Counted from the stretch's first letter, positions 40,090-48,985 are shown. The stretch: DNA of 64,000 nucleotides from an uncultured SAR116 cluster alpha proteobacterium (GCA_902612965.1 CACMFN010000004.1:1-64000), one strand, 5' to 3'. Numbers and translations are program-made. The notes: generated from the sequence alone by a model not told the origin.

Positions 40090-41046
40090 TTACTTCCTTA
40101 CTTGAAGTGTTCGAAGTCTAGGATTAACAACTAAGGTTAATAGATCTGCAATTAAATTTACACCAACATAAATAAGAGCAAGAATTAAAGCTAATGCTTG
40201 AACTACAGGCAGGTCTCTATCCGAAATTGATTCAATAACAAGCCTTCCTAATCCTGGATAGTTAAAAACTACCTCTGTGACAACAACACCTCCAAGTAGC
40301 CATGCTATTGTAAGCGCGATTATATTTATGGCTGGGAGCAAACCATTAGGTAAAACATGAATAAATACCATCTTCCAGTAAGGAACTCCTTTCAATTTTG
40401 CCATTTGCACATAATCACTCGACATAACTTGAATAATGTTTGATCTGACCATTCTAAGCATATGAGCTGTCATAACCATAGATATTGCGATGACAGGTAA
40501 GATAATATTGGGCAATAATTCTAAAACAGTCGAATTGGATGAGACGATTACAATACCTGGAAGCCAATTAAGCCATATTGCAACCACTAATATTAATATT
40601 GTTGCACTTATAAATTCAGGTATCGTCATAGAAAATATTGCAAAAGTTGAAATAAAAATATCAGGAAATTTATCTCTCCACAGAGCAGTAACAATACCTA
40701 GGATTATTGCTAAAGGAATACCAATCAAAATTGCTGTTACAGCTAAAATTAGGGAGTTTCTTACTCGAACACTAATTATTTCATTAATAGGTTTCTCACC
40801 ACTCAAAGAGTAGCCCAAATCACCATACAAGGCATTATAACTCCATGAAAGATATCTTTCAATTGCAGGTGTATTTAATCCAAGTTGTTCTCTGCAGATT
40901 TCTAATAATTCACCTTTTGCTTCCCTTTCTAGGTAAGCTGTGCATGCATCTCCAGGAAGAACTTCTACACCAGTAAAAATAATAACAGAGACTAGAAAAA
41001 TCGTAATAAAACCAAGGCCCAATCTTTTCAGAATTAATAAAAACAT
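40090..41046 (-). CDS. Peptide/nickel-type ABC permease (DppB-like)
   Basis: 318 residues. The N-terminus (L-I-L-K-R-L-G-L-G-F-I-T-I-F-L-V-S-V) and the periplasmic G-D-A-C-T-A-Y-L-E-R-E segment, plus the coupling loop A-K-L-K-G-V-P-Y-W-K-M-V-F-I-H-V-L-P-N, are of the DppB type. F-N-Y-P-G-L-G-R-L near the C-terminus is also diagnostic. It is downstream of the binding-protein gene with a hairpin in the gap. Confidence 0.92.
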   Translation of the reverse strand: MFLLILKRLGLGFITIFLVSVIIFTGVEVLPGDACTAYLEREAKGELLEICREQLGLNTPAIERYLSWSYNALYGDLGYSLSGEKPINEIISVRVRNSLILAVTAILIGIPLAIILGIVTALWRDKFPDIFISTFAIFSMTIPEFISATILILVVAIWLNWLPGIVIVSSNSTVLELLPNIILPVIAISMVMTAHMLRMVRSNIIQVMSSDYVQMAKLKGVPYWKMVFIHVLPNGLLPAINIIALTIAWLLGGVVVTEVVFNYPGLGRLVIESISDRDLPVVQALALILALIYVGVNLIADLLTLVVNPRLRTLQVRK

Positions 41047-41076
41047 TCTTTGAAAACTTAATAAGAGATTTTAAGA

Positions 41077-41102
41077 TCATAGACCGCATAAGCGGTCTAT
41101 GA
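41077..41102 (-). terminator. Intergenic hairpin after the binding-protein gene
   Basis: A perfect 11 base-pair inverted repeat (TCATAGACCGC / GCGGTCTATGA) with an ATAA loop lies between the binding-protein stop and the first permease. There is no U-tract after it on the minus strand, so it is more likely a processing or mRNA-stabilising hairpin that raises binding-protein levels over the permeases than a full terminator. Confidence 0.6.
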
Positions 41103-41112
41103 AGATTTTATT

Positions 41113-42594
41113 TTAATCAACTGTAATTTTGTGCCATCTAACTGACCAGTTTTCAACTTCGTCAAGATTATTAACTCTTGCTGTTGTAACAATTAATTTG
41201 CTTACGGTGTAGGGTATTAGTGTTCCACTTTCTTCCCATAAAACATTTTGAGCAGCTTGATACATAGCTTTTCTCTTTTCAAAATCAAGTTCCTTTCTAG
41301 CCATACCGAGGAGTGAATCAAAAGCAGCATTTTTATATAATGATTCATTCCATTTAGCACTACTATGATAAATTTCATTAAGTGCTTGGTCTGCAGGTCT
41401 TTGGTTCCATCTAGTCATTGCAACAGGCTTTTTAAGCCAGATATCATTCCAATATCCATCAGAAGGAACAACTTGAATATTTACTTTGATACCGGCAGCA
41501 GCAACTTGTTGCTGGACTACTTCAGCAATAGGTGTCCATGTAGGCTCAAGACTACTTGGGTATACTGTAAATTCAATACCATCTGGATATCCAGCATCAG
41601 CTAATAGTTTCTTTGCACCTTCAATATCTTGAGGGCAACTTAAATCAGCTCTGTATTGGTCTGATTTCATAACTGGATGATCACAAGTAACTTCAGCTGC
41701 TCCACCAGTTACAAGATCTGCTAATGCTTGTCTGTCAACAGCCATTCTTACGGCTTTTCTTACTCTTGCATCTTTAAAAGGCTCTAAATCTGTTCTCATC
41801 ACCATGCCTCTCCAGTTTCCGGTAGGAATTACATGATGCTTAAATTTTGAGTTACCTTCAAAAATTGGTTTCTGTTTGTAGTCAATGACTCTTAGCATAT
41901 CAATTTGACCAGATAACAGGGCTTGAACTCTAGCTTGTGAGTCTGAAATTGCAATTATATGAACTTCAGCGACCCCAGGCGCTCCTTCCCAGTAATCAGG
42001 ATTTGCTTTTAGTATTGTTGTTCCTTCAGCATCGAACTTATCGACCATAAATGGGCCAGTACCAATCCCAGTTTTTGCTATTGTATCTTCAGAACCAGAT
42101 GGCAACATTCTAAGTCTATAGTCAGTTAGGTTTAGAGGTAAATCTGCAAATGATGTACTAAGTTTCATCTTAACAGTATGAGAATCAACAACCTCTACTG
42201 ATTCAATCATACTTATACCTTTTGCTGCAGGAGACTTATTGGCACTAACTCTCATTAATGAAAATTTAACATCCTCAGCATCAAAGTCTGAGCCATCATG
42301 AAATTTAACTCCTTTTCGAAGATTAAATGTCCATTCTGATGCATCAGCATTGGCACTCCAAGACGTTGCAAGTGATGGAGATGGTACGCCATTAAGATCA
42401 TTTCTGACTAATCTATTCATAGTTTTTTCTATAACTTGGAATAAGCGGCCTTTTGTAATAGGGTCCAAGTTTGTATCTTTCCCAAATCCAAGATCATGTG
42501 AAACTTTAAAAACTCCACTTGAAGCATAAGAATATGAAAAAGAAATAATTAGAGAAAAAACTGAAATAAATATTATTTTAATAAAGTTTCTCAT
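41113..42594 (-). CDS. Peptide-type ABC substrate-binding protein
   Basis: 493 residues, SBP family 5. A signal peptide (1-24, ending S-Y-A-S) is followed by the family pattern P-S-P-S-L-A-T-S-W-S-A-N-A-D-A-S-E-W-T-F-N-L-R-K-G-V-K-F-H-D-G-S and G-T-G-P-F-M-V-D-K-F near residue 180. It delivers a peptide or other small solute to the importer. The substrate cannot be told from sequence. A 199 base upstream region with palindromes may regulate it. Confidence 0.92.
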   Translation of the reverse strand: MRNFIKIIFISVFSLIISFSYSYASSGVFKVSHDLGFGKDTNLDPITKGRLFQVIEKTMNRLVRNDLNGVPSPSLATSWSANADASEWTFNLRKGVKFHDGSDFDAEDVKFSLMRVSANKSPAAKGISMIESVEVVDSHTVKMKLSTSFADLPLNLTDYRLRMLPSGSEDTIAKTGIGTGPFMVDKFDAEGTTILKANPDYWEGAPGVAEVHIIAISDSQARVQALLSGQIDMLRVIDYKQKPIFEGNSKFKHHVIPTGNWRGMVMRTDLEPFKDARVRKAVRMAVDRQALADLVTGGAAEVTCDHPVMKSDQYRADLSCPQDIEGAKKLLADAGYPDGIEFTVYPSSLEPTWTPIAEVVQQQVAAAGIKVNIQVVPSDGYWNDIWLKKPVAMTRWNQRPADQALNEIYHSSAKWNESLYKNAAFDSLLGMARKELDFEKRKAMYQAAQNVLWEESGTLIPYTVSKLIVTTARVNNLDEVENWSVRWHKITVD

Positions 42595-42661
42595 AATAAT
42601 AATTTCCTTCCAGATAAATATTATATTTATATATTACTAATTTTATTTCATAATTATTTTG

Positions 42662-42724
42662 GGTTTTAAACCACAAAATATATTATCCTTCTAATTGGGA
42701 CAAGTCCCACTCAGGAAACCAATT
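42662..42724. promoter_or_regulatory. Palindromes upstream of the ABC importer
   Basis: GGTTTTAAACC (42662-42672), TGGGAC-AA-GTCCCA (42696-42709), and a wider AATTGG (42693-42698) / CCAATT (42719-42724) pair lie between the divergent binding-protein and peptidase E genes. They look like repressor or activator operators. The TGGGAC repeat has too short a loop for an RNA hairpin. Confidence 0.35.
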
Positions 42725-42793
42725 AATATTTAATTTCATTAAAAATAAAATGAAGTTAGAGTTAACTGTATTTCAAAAAATTTATAATTTTAA

Positions 42794-43471
42794 ATGTCAG
42801 ATATAAATAAATATATTTTTGCAATTGGTGGCGGTGGTTTCACTCATAGAAAAGACAAAAGTCTAGATAACTTTATTTTATCAATTAAAAATAAAGAAAT
42901 TTTAAAAATTGGATTTTTACCTACGGCTAGTAAAGATAATTATGAAAAAACTGAACTTTTTTATGAAAGGTTCAAAAAAACAACACACAAATTATCACAT
43001 TTTGAATTATTAAAGAAAATAATTGGTTTTGAAGAATGGGTTTTATCCAATGATATAATATATGTTGGTGGTGGGAATACATATTTTATGCTTGAATTAT
43101 GGAAAAAAAATAACTTAACAAATATATTTAGGAGGGCATATTCTAATGGAATTATATTATGTGGAGTTAGTGCAGGTGCCGTTTGTTGGTTTGAAAATAT
43201 TTTGTCAAATTCTTTACATAAAAAATTTACTCATTTAAAAGGTATAGGTTTAATAAATTTAAGTTGTACCCCTCATGCATCATCAGAACCGGAAAGAGTA
43301 AAGGTTTTGCAGAAAAAAATTAGAAATGGGATAATGCCTCCAGGAATTGTAATAGATGATGGCGTTGGTGTTCTTTTTATTAATGGTGAAATAAAAAAAG
43401 TTTTTACTGCAAGGAAAAATCACAGTGCTTATTTTATTGATCAAACTAATATAAAAAATCTTGAACAATAA
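42794..43471 (+). CDS. Peptidase E-like protein (family S51)
   Basis: 225 residues. The nucleophile elbow is C-G-V-S-A-G-A-V-C-W-F (Ser about residue 120), and Y-V-G-G-G-N-T-Y is the family strand before it. S51 enzymes are cytoplasmic dipeptidases that hydrolyse Asp-X dipeptides, or cyanophycin relatives. Its place opposite a peptide-type importer fits dipeptide use. No clear ribosome binding site is seen upstream. Confidence 0.8.
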   Translation: MSDINKYIFAIGGGGFTHRKDKSLDNFILSIKNKEILKIGFLPTASKDNYEKTELFYERFKKTTHKLSHFELLKKIIGFEEWVLSNDIIYVGGGNTYFMLELWKKNNLTNIFRRAYSNGIILCGVSAGAVCWFENILSNSLHKKFTHLKGIGLINLSCTPHASSEPERVKVLQKKIRNGIMPPGIVIDDGVGVLFINGEIKKVFTARKNHSAYFIDQTNIKNLEQ

Positions 43472-43581
43472 AAAAATACTAATTATCAATTAATTATAAA
43501 AAACTGAAAGAGAATAAAATCCCTTATCCAAGTCAGAAAATTTTTAGTATTGATGATGCAAGAGAACTAGCAAAATGGCGA

Positions 43582-44673
43582 TTGCCAAGACTTGTTTTTG
43601 ATTTTGTTGATGGGGCTTCCGGAAATGAGTTTCTATCCATTAATAACAACAAAGCATATGAGAATATTAAACTTGAACCAAGAGTATTAATAAACGTAGA
43701 AGAAAGATCTCTAAAAACTAAATTTCTAGATACTGAGTATGGTTTGCCATTTGGTTTTGCACCTATGGGAATGTGCAATCTTACTTGGCCAAATGCAGAT
43801 ACTATGCTTGCAAAAGAAGCAATTGATAATAATATTCCTATTTGCTTGTCTATGGCAGCTTCAACTAGTTTAGAAAAAATATATGAGTTGTCTAATGGTC
43901 TTGCTTGGTTTCAATTATACATTGGCCAAGATGAAGATTTTGTTGTGGATTTGCTAAATAGAGCTAAAGATTGTGGATATAAAACAATTATTTTAACCGT
44001 AGATGTACCAATCCTTGCAAGGAGATCAAGAGACAATAGAAATGGCTTTGATATACCTTTTAGAATGAGTATTAAAAATTTCATTGACTTTGCAACTCAT
44101 CCTAACTGGTCATTAAGAACTCTTTATCATGGCGCTCCCACAAATATGAATTATGTAACTTCAAAATCTGGCAAGAGGTTTGTTAGAGGTGAGAGTAGAG
44201 GTAAAATCGACTGGAACACTCTTAAAATGTTAAGGGACAAATGGAAAGGACATTTGATTGTTAAAGGAGTAATGAATGAAGATGACGCAATCAAAATTAA
44301 AAATTACGGTGTAGACGCAATTTATATATCCAATCATGGTGGTCGCCAATTAGATTGTGCTCCAACTTCCATAAATGCTTTGCCAAAAATTCGTCAGAAA
44401 GTAGGTGCTAAATTTCCATTAATAATTGACAGTGGAATTAGAAGCGGCAGTGATATTTTAAAAGCGCTCGCATTAGGAGCAAATTTTGTAATGATTGGGA
44501 GACCATTAATGTATGGTCTTGGGGCAGATAGTCATCCTGGCTTAATCAAAATATTGCAAATTATTGAAAACGAGTTAAGCACTGCTTTAGGGTTGGTAGG
44601 ATTGACGGATATCAAATATGTTTCACGAAAGATATTATCAAAAAATTTACTTGAAAATATTAGTTATGAATAG
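43582..44673 (+). CDS. FMN-dependent alpha-hydroxy-acid dehydrogenase 1
   Basis: 363 residues from a TTG, family of lactate/glycolate/mandelate oxidases. The catalytic segment is S-N-H-G-G-R-Q-L-D (active-site His and Arg), with I-D-S-G-I-R-S-G-S-D and G-R-P-L-M-Y-G-L for FMN phosphate. The real start is probably further upstream. The frame is open back to 43483 and encodes the family's usual N-terminal helix (I-F-S-I-D-D-A-R-E-L-A-K-W-R), but contains no ATG, GTG or TTG. An ATC at 43519, six bases after AAAGAG, is the best candidate. It starts the cluster to 47936. Confidence 0.88.
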   Translation: MPRLVFDFVDGASGNEFLSINNNKAYENIKLEPRVLINVEERSLKTKFLDTEYGLPFGFAPMGMCNLTWPNADTMLAKEAIDNNIPICLSMAASTSLEKIYELSNGLAWFQLYIGQDEDFVVDLLNRAKDCGYKTIILTVDVPILARRSRDNRNGFDIPFRMSIKNFIDFATHPNWSLRTLYHGAPTNMNYVTSKSGKRFVRGESRGKIDWNTLKMLRDKWKGHLIVKGVMNEDDAIKIKNYGVDAIYISNHGGRQLDCAPTSINALPKIRQKVGAKFPLIIDSGIRSGSDILKALALGANFVMIGRPLMYGLGADSHPGLIKILQIIENELSTALGLVGLTDIKYVSRKILSKNLLENISYE

Positions 44674-44703
44674 TTTAAATTTTGGGTTGTAAGTAAGGAT
44701 ATT

Positions 44704-46449
44704 ATGGGTGGCGAGAAAAAAATCAGGGGTGGATCTTTAATAGCACGTGCCTTGCGTGATAAAGGAATTGAAAATGTATTTACATTATCTGGAGGTTTTT
44801 GCAATCCAGCACTAGAGGGTTTCATGGAATGTCAAGTAAGTGTTATTAATTGCCCGCATGAACAGATTGCTGGTCACTTAGCAGATGGCCATACGAGAAT
44901 TACTAGAAAGCCATCTGTTTGTTTAGTTGGCCCTGAAGGTTTTGCAAATGCTGTCCCTTCAATGATGGAAGCGTGGGGTGAGCGATCTCCCATCATATTT
45001 ATAACTGGATCAAGCACTCTAAAAAGACAGGGATCAGGTGGCTTTAAAGAAATTGATGACGTCTCAATAGCTGCTCCTTTAACCAAATATAGCGCTAGTA
45101 TTACAGATGGGAACAGAATAAGAGAATTTGTTGATAAAGCCTACAAGATAGCTACAAATGGCTACCCGGGAGCTGTTCATTTAAGTGTTCCAGTAGATAT
45201 TATGTTTTCATCTTATAATGAAGATACTGGACTTCAAGAGAGGCCATTTCGTCAGTCAGTCATGCCATTAGCCAAAGCTTGGCCTGATCCAAATCAATTA
45301 CAAAAAATACAAGACTTATGCTTGAATGCTGAAAAACCTATTCTGATAGGTGGGCATGGAGTTTGGTGGTCAAAAAATGAAAAAGGATTAGAGAAAGTTG
45401 GAGACGAATTAAATATACCTATCTTTAATATACCCTATCATCAAAAACTTTTAGGAGAAGAGGCTAACGCATATATGGGCTTAGCAGACATTCATCAATA
45501 CCCACCATCCAAATTTGCTTTGCATGAATCTGATCTAGTTCTAATGGTAGGTGGAAGGTTAGATAATCAAATGAACTTTGGAAATCCTCCTTTGTTTCCA
45601 GACACTACAAAGTTGATTTGCGTAAATGGCTCTCATGAAGAAATTGAATTTAATAGGGCTGCAGATATATTGCTTTTATCTGACCCAGAGCCTTTTTTTA
45701 ATGCTTTGCTTGATTTGAAAAAAAATGGCAAATGGAAATTAAGTAAGAATTGGTTTGTGTTGAATAAACTTAAGAGAAAAGAATGGGTAGAAACATCACT
45801 TAATGAATTAGAAAAGGAAACTAGTGAAGCTAAGTTAAAGGGCGAAAAGATACACCCTCTTCAATTGAGTTTGGATGTTCAGGAAGTTATGGGTGAAGAC
45901 GACTGGTTGGTTATTGATGGTGGCAATACTCATTTTTGGTCAGAAATAGCAATAAATATTGCTGGTTGGAAAGGAAAAAAATTAGGAGGCATTCTTCATC
46001 CTGGAACATTTAGTATGTTAGGTGTAGGTGTTTCTTTTGCAATTTCTGCAAAGAATACAAATCCAAATTCAAATGTAATACTCATAAGTGGAGATGGGGC
46101 TTTCTTATCTGGGGGTCTATCTGTTGAAGCTGCATTTCAAGAGAATAAACCGATAATTGTTGTTGTTGATAATAATGGCGGTTTAGATTGTATTTCGCAA
46201 CAGCAGGAAAGATTATTTGAAAGTGGTAAACATTTTGCAACCGATTTTCGTGATATACCCTTTCATACAATGTTTGAGGGTCTTGGTGGTTATGGTGAGC
46301 TTGTGACAAAAAGAGAAGAACTTATTCCTGCGCTCAAAAGGGCTATCAAAAGTGGAAAGACAGCGTGCATTAACGTCAAGGCAAAAGGTGTTATTAGCCC
46401 AATTGTTCTTGCTACCACAAACAAAAGAGATAAAGCTTCAATAGAGTGA
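44704..46449 (+). CDS. ThDP-dependent decarboxylase/synthase (acetolactate synthase-like)
   Basis: 581 residues with the three ThDP-enzyme domains. The catalytic Glu is at residue 53 in C-P-H-E-Q, and the ThDP/Mg motif is G-D-G (463-465) to D-N-N (489-491). The presence of Glu excludes glyoxylate carboligase, which has Val there. It could be an acetolactate-synthase-like, oxalyl-CoA-decarboxylase-like or 2-hydroxyacyl lyase-type enzyme. Following an alpha-hydroxy-acid dehydrogenase, a 2-keto acid made by that enzyme is a natural substrate. No regulatory small subunit is nearby. Confidence 0.8.
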   Translation: MGGEKKIRGGSLIARALRDKGIENVFTLSGGFCNPALEGFMECQVSVINCPHEQIAGHLADGHTRITRKPSVCLVGPEGFANAVPSMMEAWGERSPIIFITGSSTLKRQGSGGFKEIDDVSIAAPLTKYSASITDGNRIREFVDKAYKIATNGYPGAVHLSVPVDIMFSSYNEDTGLQERPFRQSVMPLAKAWPDPNQLQKIQDLCLNAEKPILIGGHGVWWSKNEKGLEKVGDELNIPIFNIPYHQKLLGEEANAYMGLADIHQYPPSKFALHESDLVLMVGGRLDNQMNFGNPPLFPDTTKLICVNGSHEEIEFNRAADILLLSDPEPFFNALLDLKKNGKWKLSKNWFVLNKLKRKEWVETSLNELEKETSEAKLKGEKIHPLQLSLDVQEVMGEDDWLVIDGGNTHFWSEIAINIAGWKGKKLGGILHPGTFSMLGVGVSFAISAKNTNPNSNVILISGDGAFLSGGLSVEAAFQENKPIIVVVDNNGGLDCISQQQERLFESGKHFATDFRDIPFHTMFEGLGGYGELVTKREELIPALKRAIKSGKTACINVKAKGVISPIVLATTNKRDKASIE

Positions 46450-46458
46450 TTATATAAA

Positions 46459-46809
46459 ATGGCAATTCTATCTTCACATTTGCTTAATGCCATCACAGGC
46501 GAACATGCAGGTGATGTAAAAATCACTTTATCAAACCTAGATAGAAATACATCAAAAATAATTTTAAAAACTTATACTGATGAAGGTGGAAGGTTAAGTG
46601 AGAATATTGAAATAAAACTTTACAGGTCGTGCGAATTTGAGATGGTCATCGCGACAGAAGATTATTTTAGGAAAAAAAATCCAGACAAATGGAAAGATAG
46701 AATAATATCAGATGTTGTAATTCGTTTTAAAATGAAGGATGATAATAAAAAGTATCATATACCTTTAATAATTTCTCCAAATGGTTATTCAGTTTGGTGG
46801 TCAGAATGA
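46459..46809 (+). CDS. Transthyretin-like / 5-hydroxyisourate hydrolase-family protein
   Basis: 116 residues. The N-terminal L-S-S-H-L-L-N-A-I-T-G (His7), Arg45 in E-G-G-R, and Y-H-I-P-L (His100) correspond to the catalytic His, Arg and His of 5-hydroxyisourate hydrolase. The C-terminal Y-R-G-S tetrapeptide that marks true hydrolases is replaced by V-W-W-S-E. No other urate gene is present. It may act on a different lactam or ester in the pathway of its neighbours. It lies 9 bases after the ThDP enzyme gene. Confidence 0.75.
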   Translation: MAILSSHLLNAITGEHAGDVKITLSNLDRNTSKIILKTYTDEGGRLSENIEIKLYRSCEFEMVIATEDYFRKKNPDKWKDRIISDVVIRFKMKDDNKKYHIPLIISPNGYSVWWSE

Positions 46810-46817
46810 TGAGTTAA

Positions 46818-47936
46818 ATGGGCGGATCTGGTTTAAACATGTCAAGGCGTATTAGGCGAACCCCTTATACTGATAAAGTTGAGGGTTGTGGTGTATCAGG
46901 GTTTACAGTTGTTAATCACATGCTATTACCAAAGCTTTTTAATAAAACTGTAGAAGAAGATTATTGGCATTTAAGAGAGAATGTTCAAATTTGGGATGTT
47001 TCCTGTCAGCGTCAGGTTGAAATCATAGGCCCTGATGCTGAAAAATTAGTGCAGATTATGACACCTAGATATATTGGTAATATGAAAATTGGTCAATGTC
47101 TTTACATACCTTTACTTGATGAAAACGCTGGAATGATTAATGACCCTGTATTGCTTAAATTAGAACATAACCATTTTTGGTTATCTATTGCTGACTCTGA
47201 TGTGCTTTTATGGACAAAGGGGTTAGCTTACGGTTTTAATTATAACGTCAAAATTTTAGAGCCTGATGTTTATCCTTTAGCAATACAAGGTCCGAAAGCA
47301 GAAGCATTAATGGCAAGTATTTTTGGAGATAAAATTAAAGAAATTAAATTTTTTAATTTTAAATTCTTTGATTTTTTAGGCTCGAAGCAATTAATTGCGA
47401 GATCAGGATACAGTAAGCAAGGAGGTTTTGAAGTTTACTTAAATGGTTTTAGCTTGGGTTCAAAACTATGGGATGTGATATGGAAGGCTGGAAAACAATT
47501 TGATATTTCAGCTGGGTGTCCAAATTTAATTGAACGAATTGAGGGAGGTCTTTTATCATATGGAAATGAATTTACAATCCAAAATAATCCATTTGAATGT
47601 AATTTTGATAAATTTTTAAGCACTGACACAGATCATGCCTATATTGGAAAAAACTCCCTTGAAAAAATTAAAAATGAAGGGGTGAAAAAAAGAATTAAAG
47701 GTATTCTCTTTGACAGTGTGCCTTGCCCTCCATGTGCAAAACCTTTCCCAGTTTTATCAAAAAAAGGGAATAAAATAGGACAAATAACATCGGGCATCTA
47801 TAATCCAAGAATTAAAAAAAATACAGGTTTGTCAATGATTGATATAGAATTCTGGGATGAAGGGAACATAATTGAAGTTCAATTAGGTGATAATAAGGTT
47901 ACAGAAGGCATTATTAATAATATTCCTTTTTCCTAA
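46818..47936 (+). CDS. DmdA-like aminomethyltransferase (DMSP demethylase family)
   Basis: 372 residues, GcvT fold. The whole sequence follows dimethylsulfoniopropionate demethylase DmdA as I remember it from Pelagibacter: S-R-R-I-R-R-T-P-Y-T, G-V-S-G-F-T-V-V-N-H-M-L-L-P, E-E-D-Y-W-H-L, W-D-V, I-A-D-S-D-V, L-I-A-R-S-G-Y-S-K-Q-G-G-F-E and G-C-P-N-L-I-E-R-I-E-G-G-L-L-S-Y-G-N. DmdA moves a methyl from DMSP to tetrahydrofolate. Linkage to hydroxy-acid and ThDP enzymes rather than dmdBCD leaves room for a related methylated substrate. It is the last gene of the cluster. Confidence 0.75.
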   Translation: MGGSGLNMSRRIRRTPYTDKVEGCGVSGFTVVNHMLLPKLFNKTVEEDYWHLRENVQIWDVSCQRQVEIIGPDAEKLVQIMTPRYIGNMKIGQCLYIPLLDENAGMINDPVLLKLEHNHFWLSIADSDVLLWTKGLAYGFNYNVKILEPDVYPLAIQGPKAEALMASIFGDKIKEIKFFNFKFFDFLGSKQLIARSGYSKQGGFEVYLNGFSLGSKLWDVIWKAGKQFDISAGCPNLIERIEGGLLSYGNEFTIQNNPFECNFDKFLSTDTDHAYIGKNSLEKIKNEGVKKRIKGILFDSVPCPPCAKPFPVLSKKGNKIGQITSGIYNPRIKKNTGLSMIDIEFWDEGNIIEVQLGDNKVTEGIINNIPFS

Positions 47937-48001
47937 TAATAAAAAAAAGAAGATTTTAAACCTTATTTAGTTATATTAATTAATCTTTGATTGTACTTTT
48001 C

Positions 48002-48985
48002 TCAGATAACTGCATCACGTTTTTTCATGCGAAGATTTTTGGTTGCTTCCTCTGTTCCGTCGTGGTGTGTTCCTAACCAAACGTCAAGCGGTACATCCAT
48101 ATTACCATAGTTACAGTCATAGTATCTATGGTGCAATTGGTGGTGAAAGTCAGCAGAATCCAAAATTTTGGTTTCTTTATTCATAACCTTTTCAAATCCT
48201 GAATGAGTAAATGCAGGGTTTAAAGTCACCAAAATTATGTGGATAATAAAGATAACCGGATCAGATGGGATTATAAAATGGATCAGAGGAGAGGATTGGT
48301 AGATAATGTTTTCAATGGGATGCATTGAAATTCCTGACCAAGGACCAGTATTAACATTTCTATGATGCGTAATATGGACATGTTTGAATAGGAATGGGTG
48401 ATGCAATAGGCGGTGAATAAAATAAAAATGAGTTCCTCGAATTAATGGAAAGCACAAAATCCAGGCAAAAAATTGAATTGGACTGTCTGTAAATGATATA
48501 ATATTAACCCATCCGTTTGCAACGCAAGTTAGATACAAAACCTCATAAGCAGTCCAAACTGTCACTCCACTTGCAATACTCCAGAACATGTTGTCATAGA
48601 CTTGATCATTAAATTTAAAATTTTTATTGTTAGTTGACATTTCTTTTTTGAGAAACTTAAACCTGTCACCTTGAATTTTATAGACGTGTAAGTACAGGTG
48701 CAGAGAACCTGCTATTAAAAACAAAAGCGCTGTATTACGAAGGAATATTATAAGTACCCAGTCTAAAGTAAAGTTCTCCATTGTTAGAAGGCTTGGTGTC
48801 AAATAATGGTAGATCGCAAACCCCAGTAAGATAAACATGAGGAAACGTGAGATACTTATCCAGCGTCTCACCATCCAATTAAAAATTTTGACAGGCTTAA
48901 TTGGCCAATCAAATAGAGGATTGTAATTAATTGGCTCCTCTGGACTATAATTCCATAATTTTCGTACTTCTGAGATTTTTTTCAT
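48002..48985 (-). CDS. Sterol desaturase/fatty acid hydroxylase-family membrane protein
   Basis: 327 residues, several membrane segments, and the eight-His di-iron motif of the family: F-I-H-R-L-L-H-H, K-H-V-H-I-T-H-H-R-N and F-H-H-Q-L-H-H-R. It should hydroxylate or desaturate a lipid at the inner membrane using oxygen. The substrate is unknown. It ends facing the DmdA-like gene and is 38 bases downstream of the PhyH-family gene on the same strand. Confidence 0.82.
   Translation of the reverse strand: MKKISEVRKLWNYSPEEPINYNPLFDWPIKPVKIFNWMVRRWISISRFLMFILLGFAIYHYLTPSLLTMENFTLDWVLIIFLRNTALLFLIAGSLHLYLHVYKIQGDRFKFLKKEMSTNNKNFKFNDQVYDNMFWSIASGVTVWTAYEVLYLTCVANGWVNIISFTDSPIQFFAWILCFPLIRGTHFYFIHRLLHHPFLFKHVHITHHRNVNTGPWSGISMHPIENIIYQSSPLIHFIIPSDPVIFIIHIILVTLNPAFTHSGFEKVMNKETKILDSADFHHQLHHRYYDCNYGNMDVPLDVWLGTHHDGTEEATKNLRMKKRDAVI

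Noticed and set aside
41077-41102. Rho-independent terminator ending the binding-protein transcript
   Set aside because: The stem is strong but no U-tract follows on the minus strand and the permease genes have no other clear promoter; a stabilising hairpin fits better, although the feature type list forced the terminator label.
44704-46449. Glyoxylate carboligase assignment for the ThDP enzyme
   Set aside because: Glyoxylate carboligase has Val in place of the catalytic Glu; Glu53 is present here.
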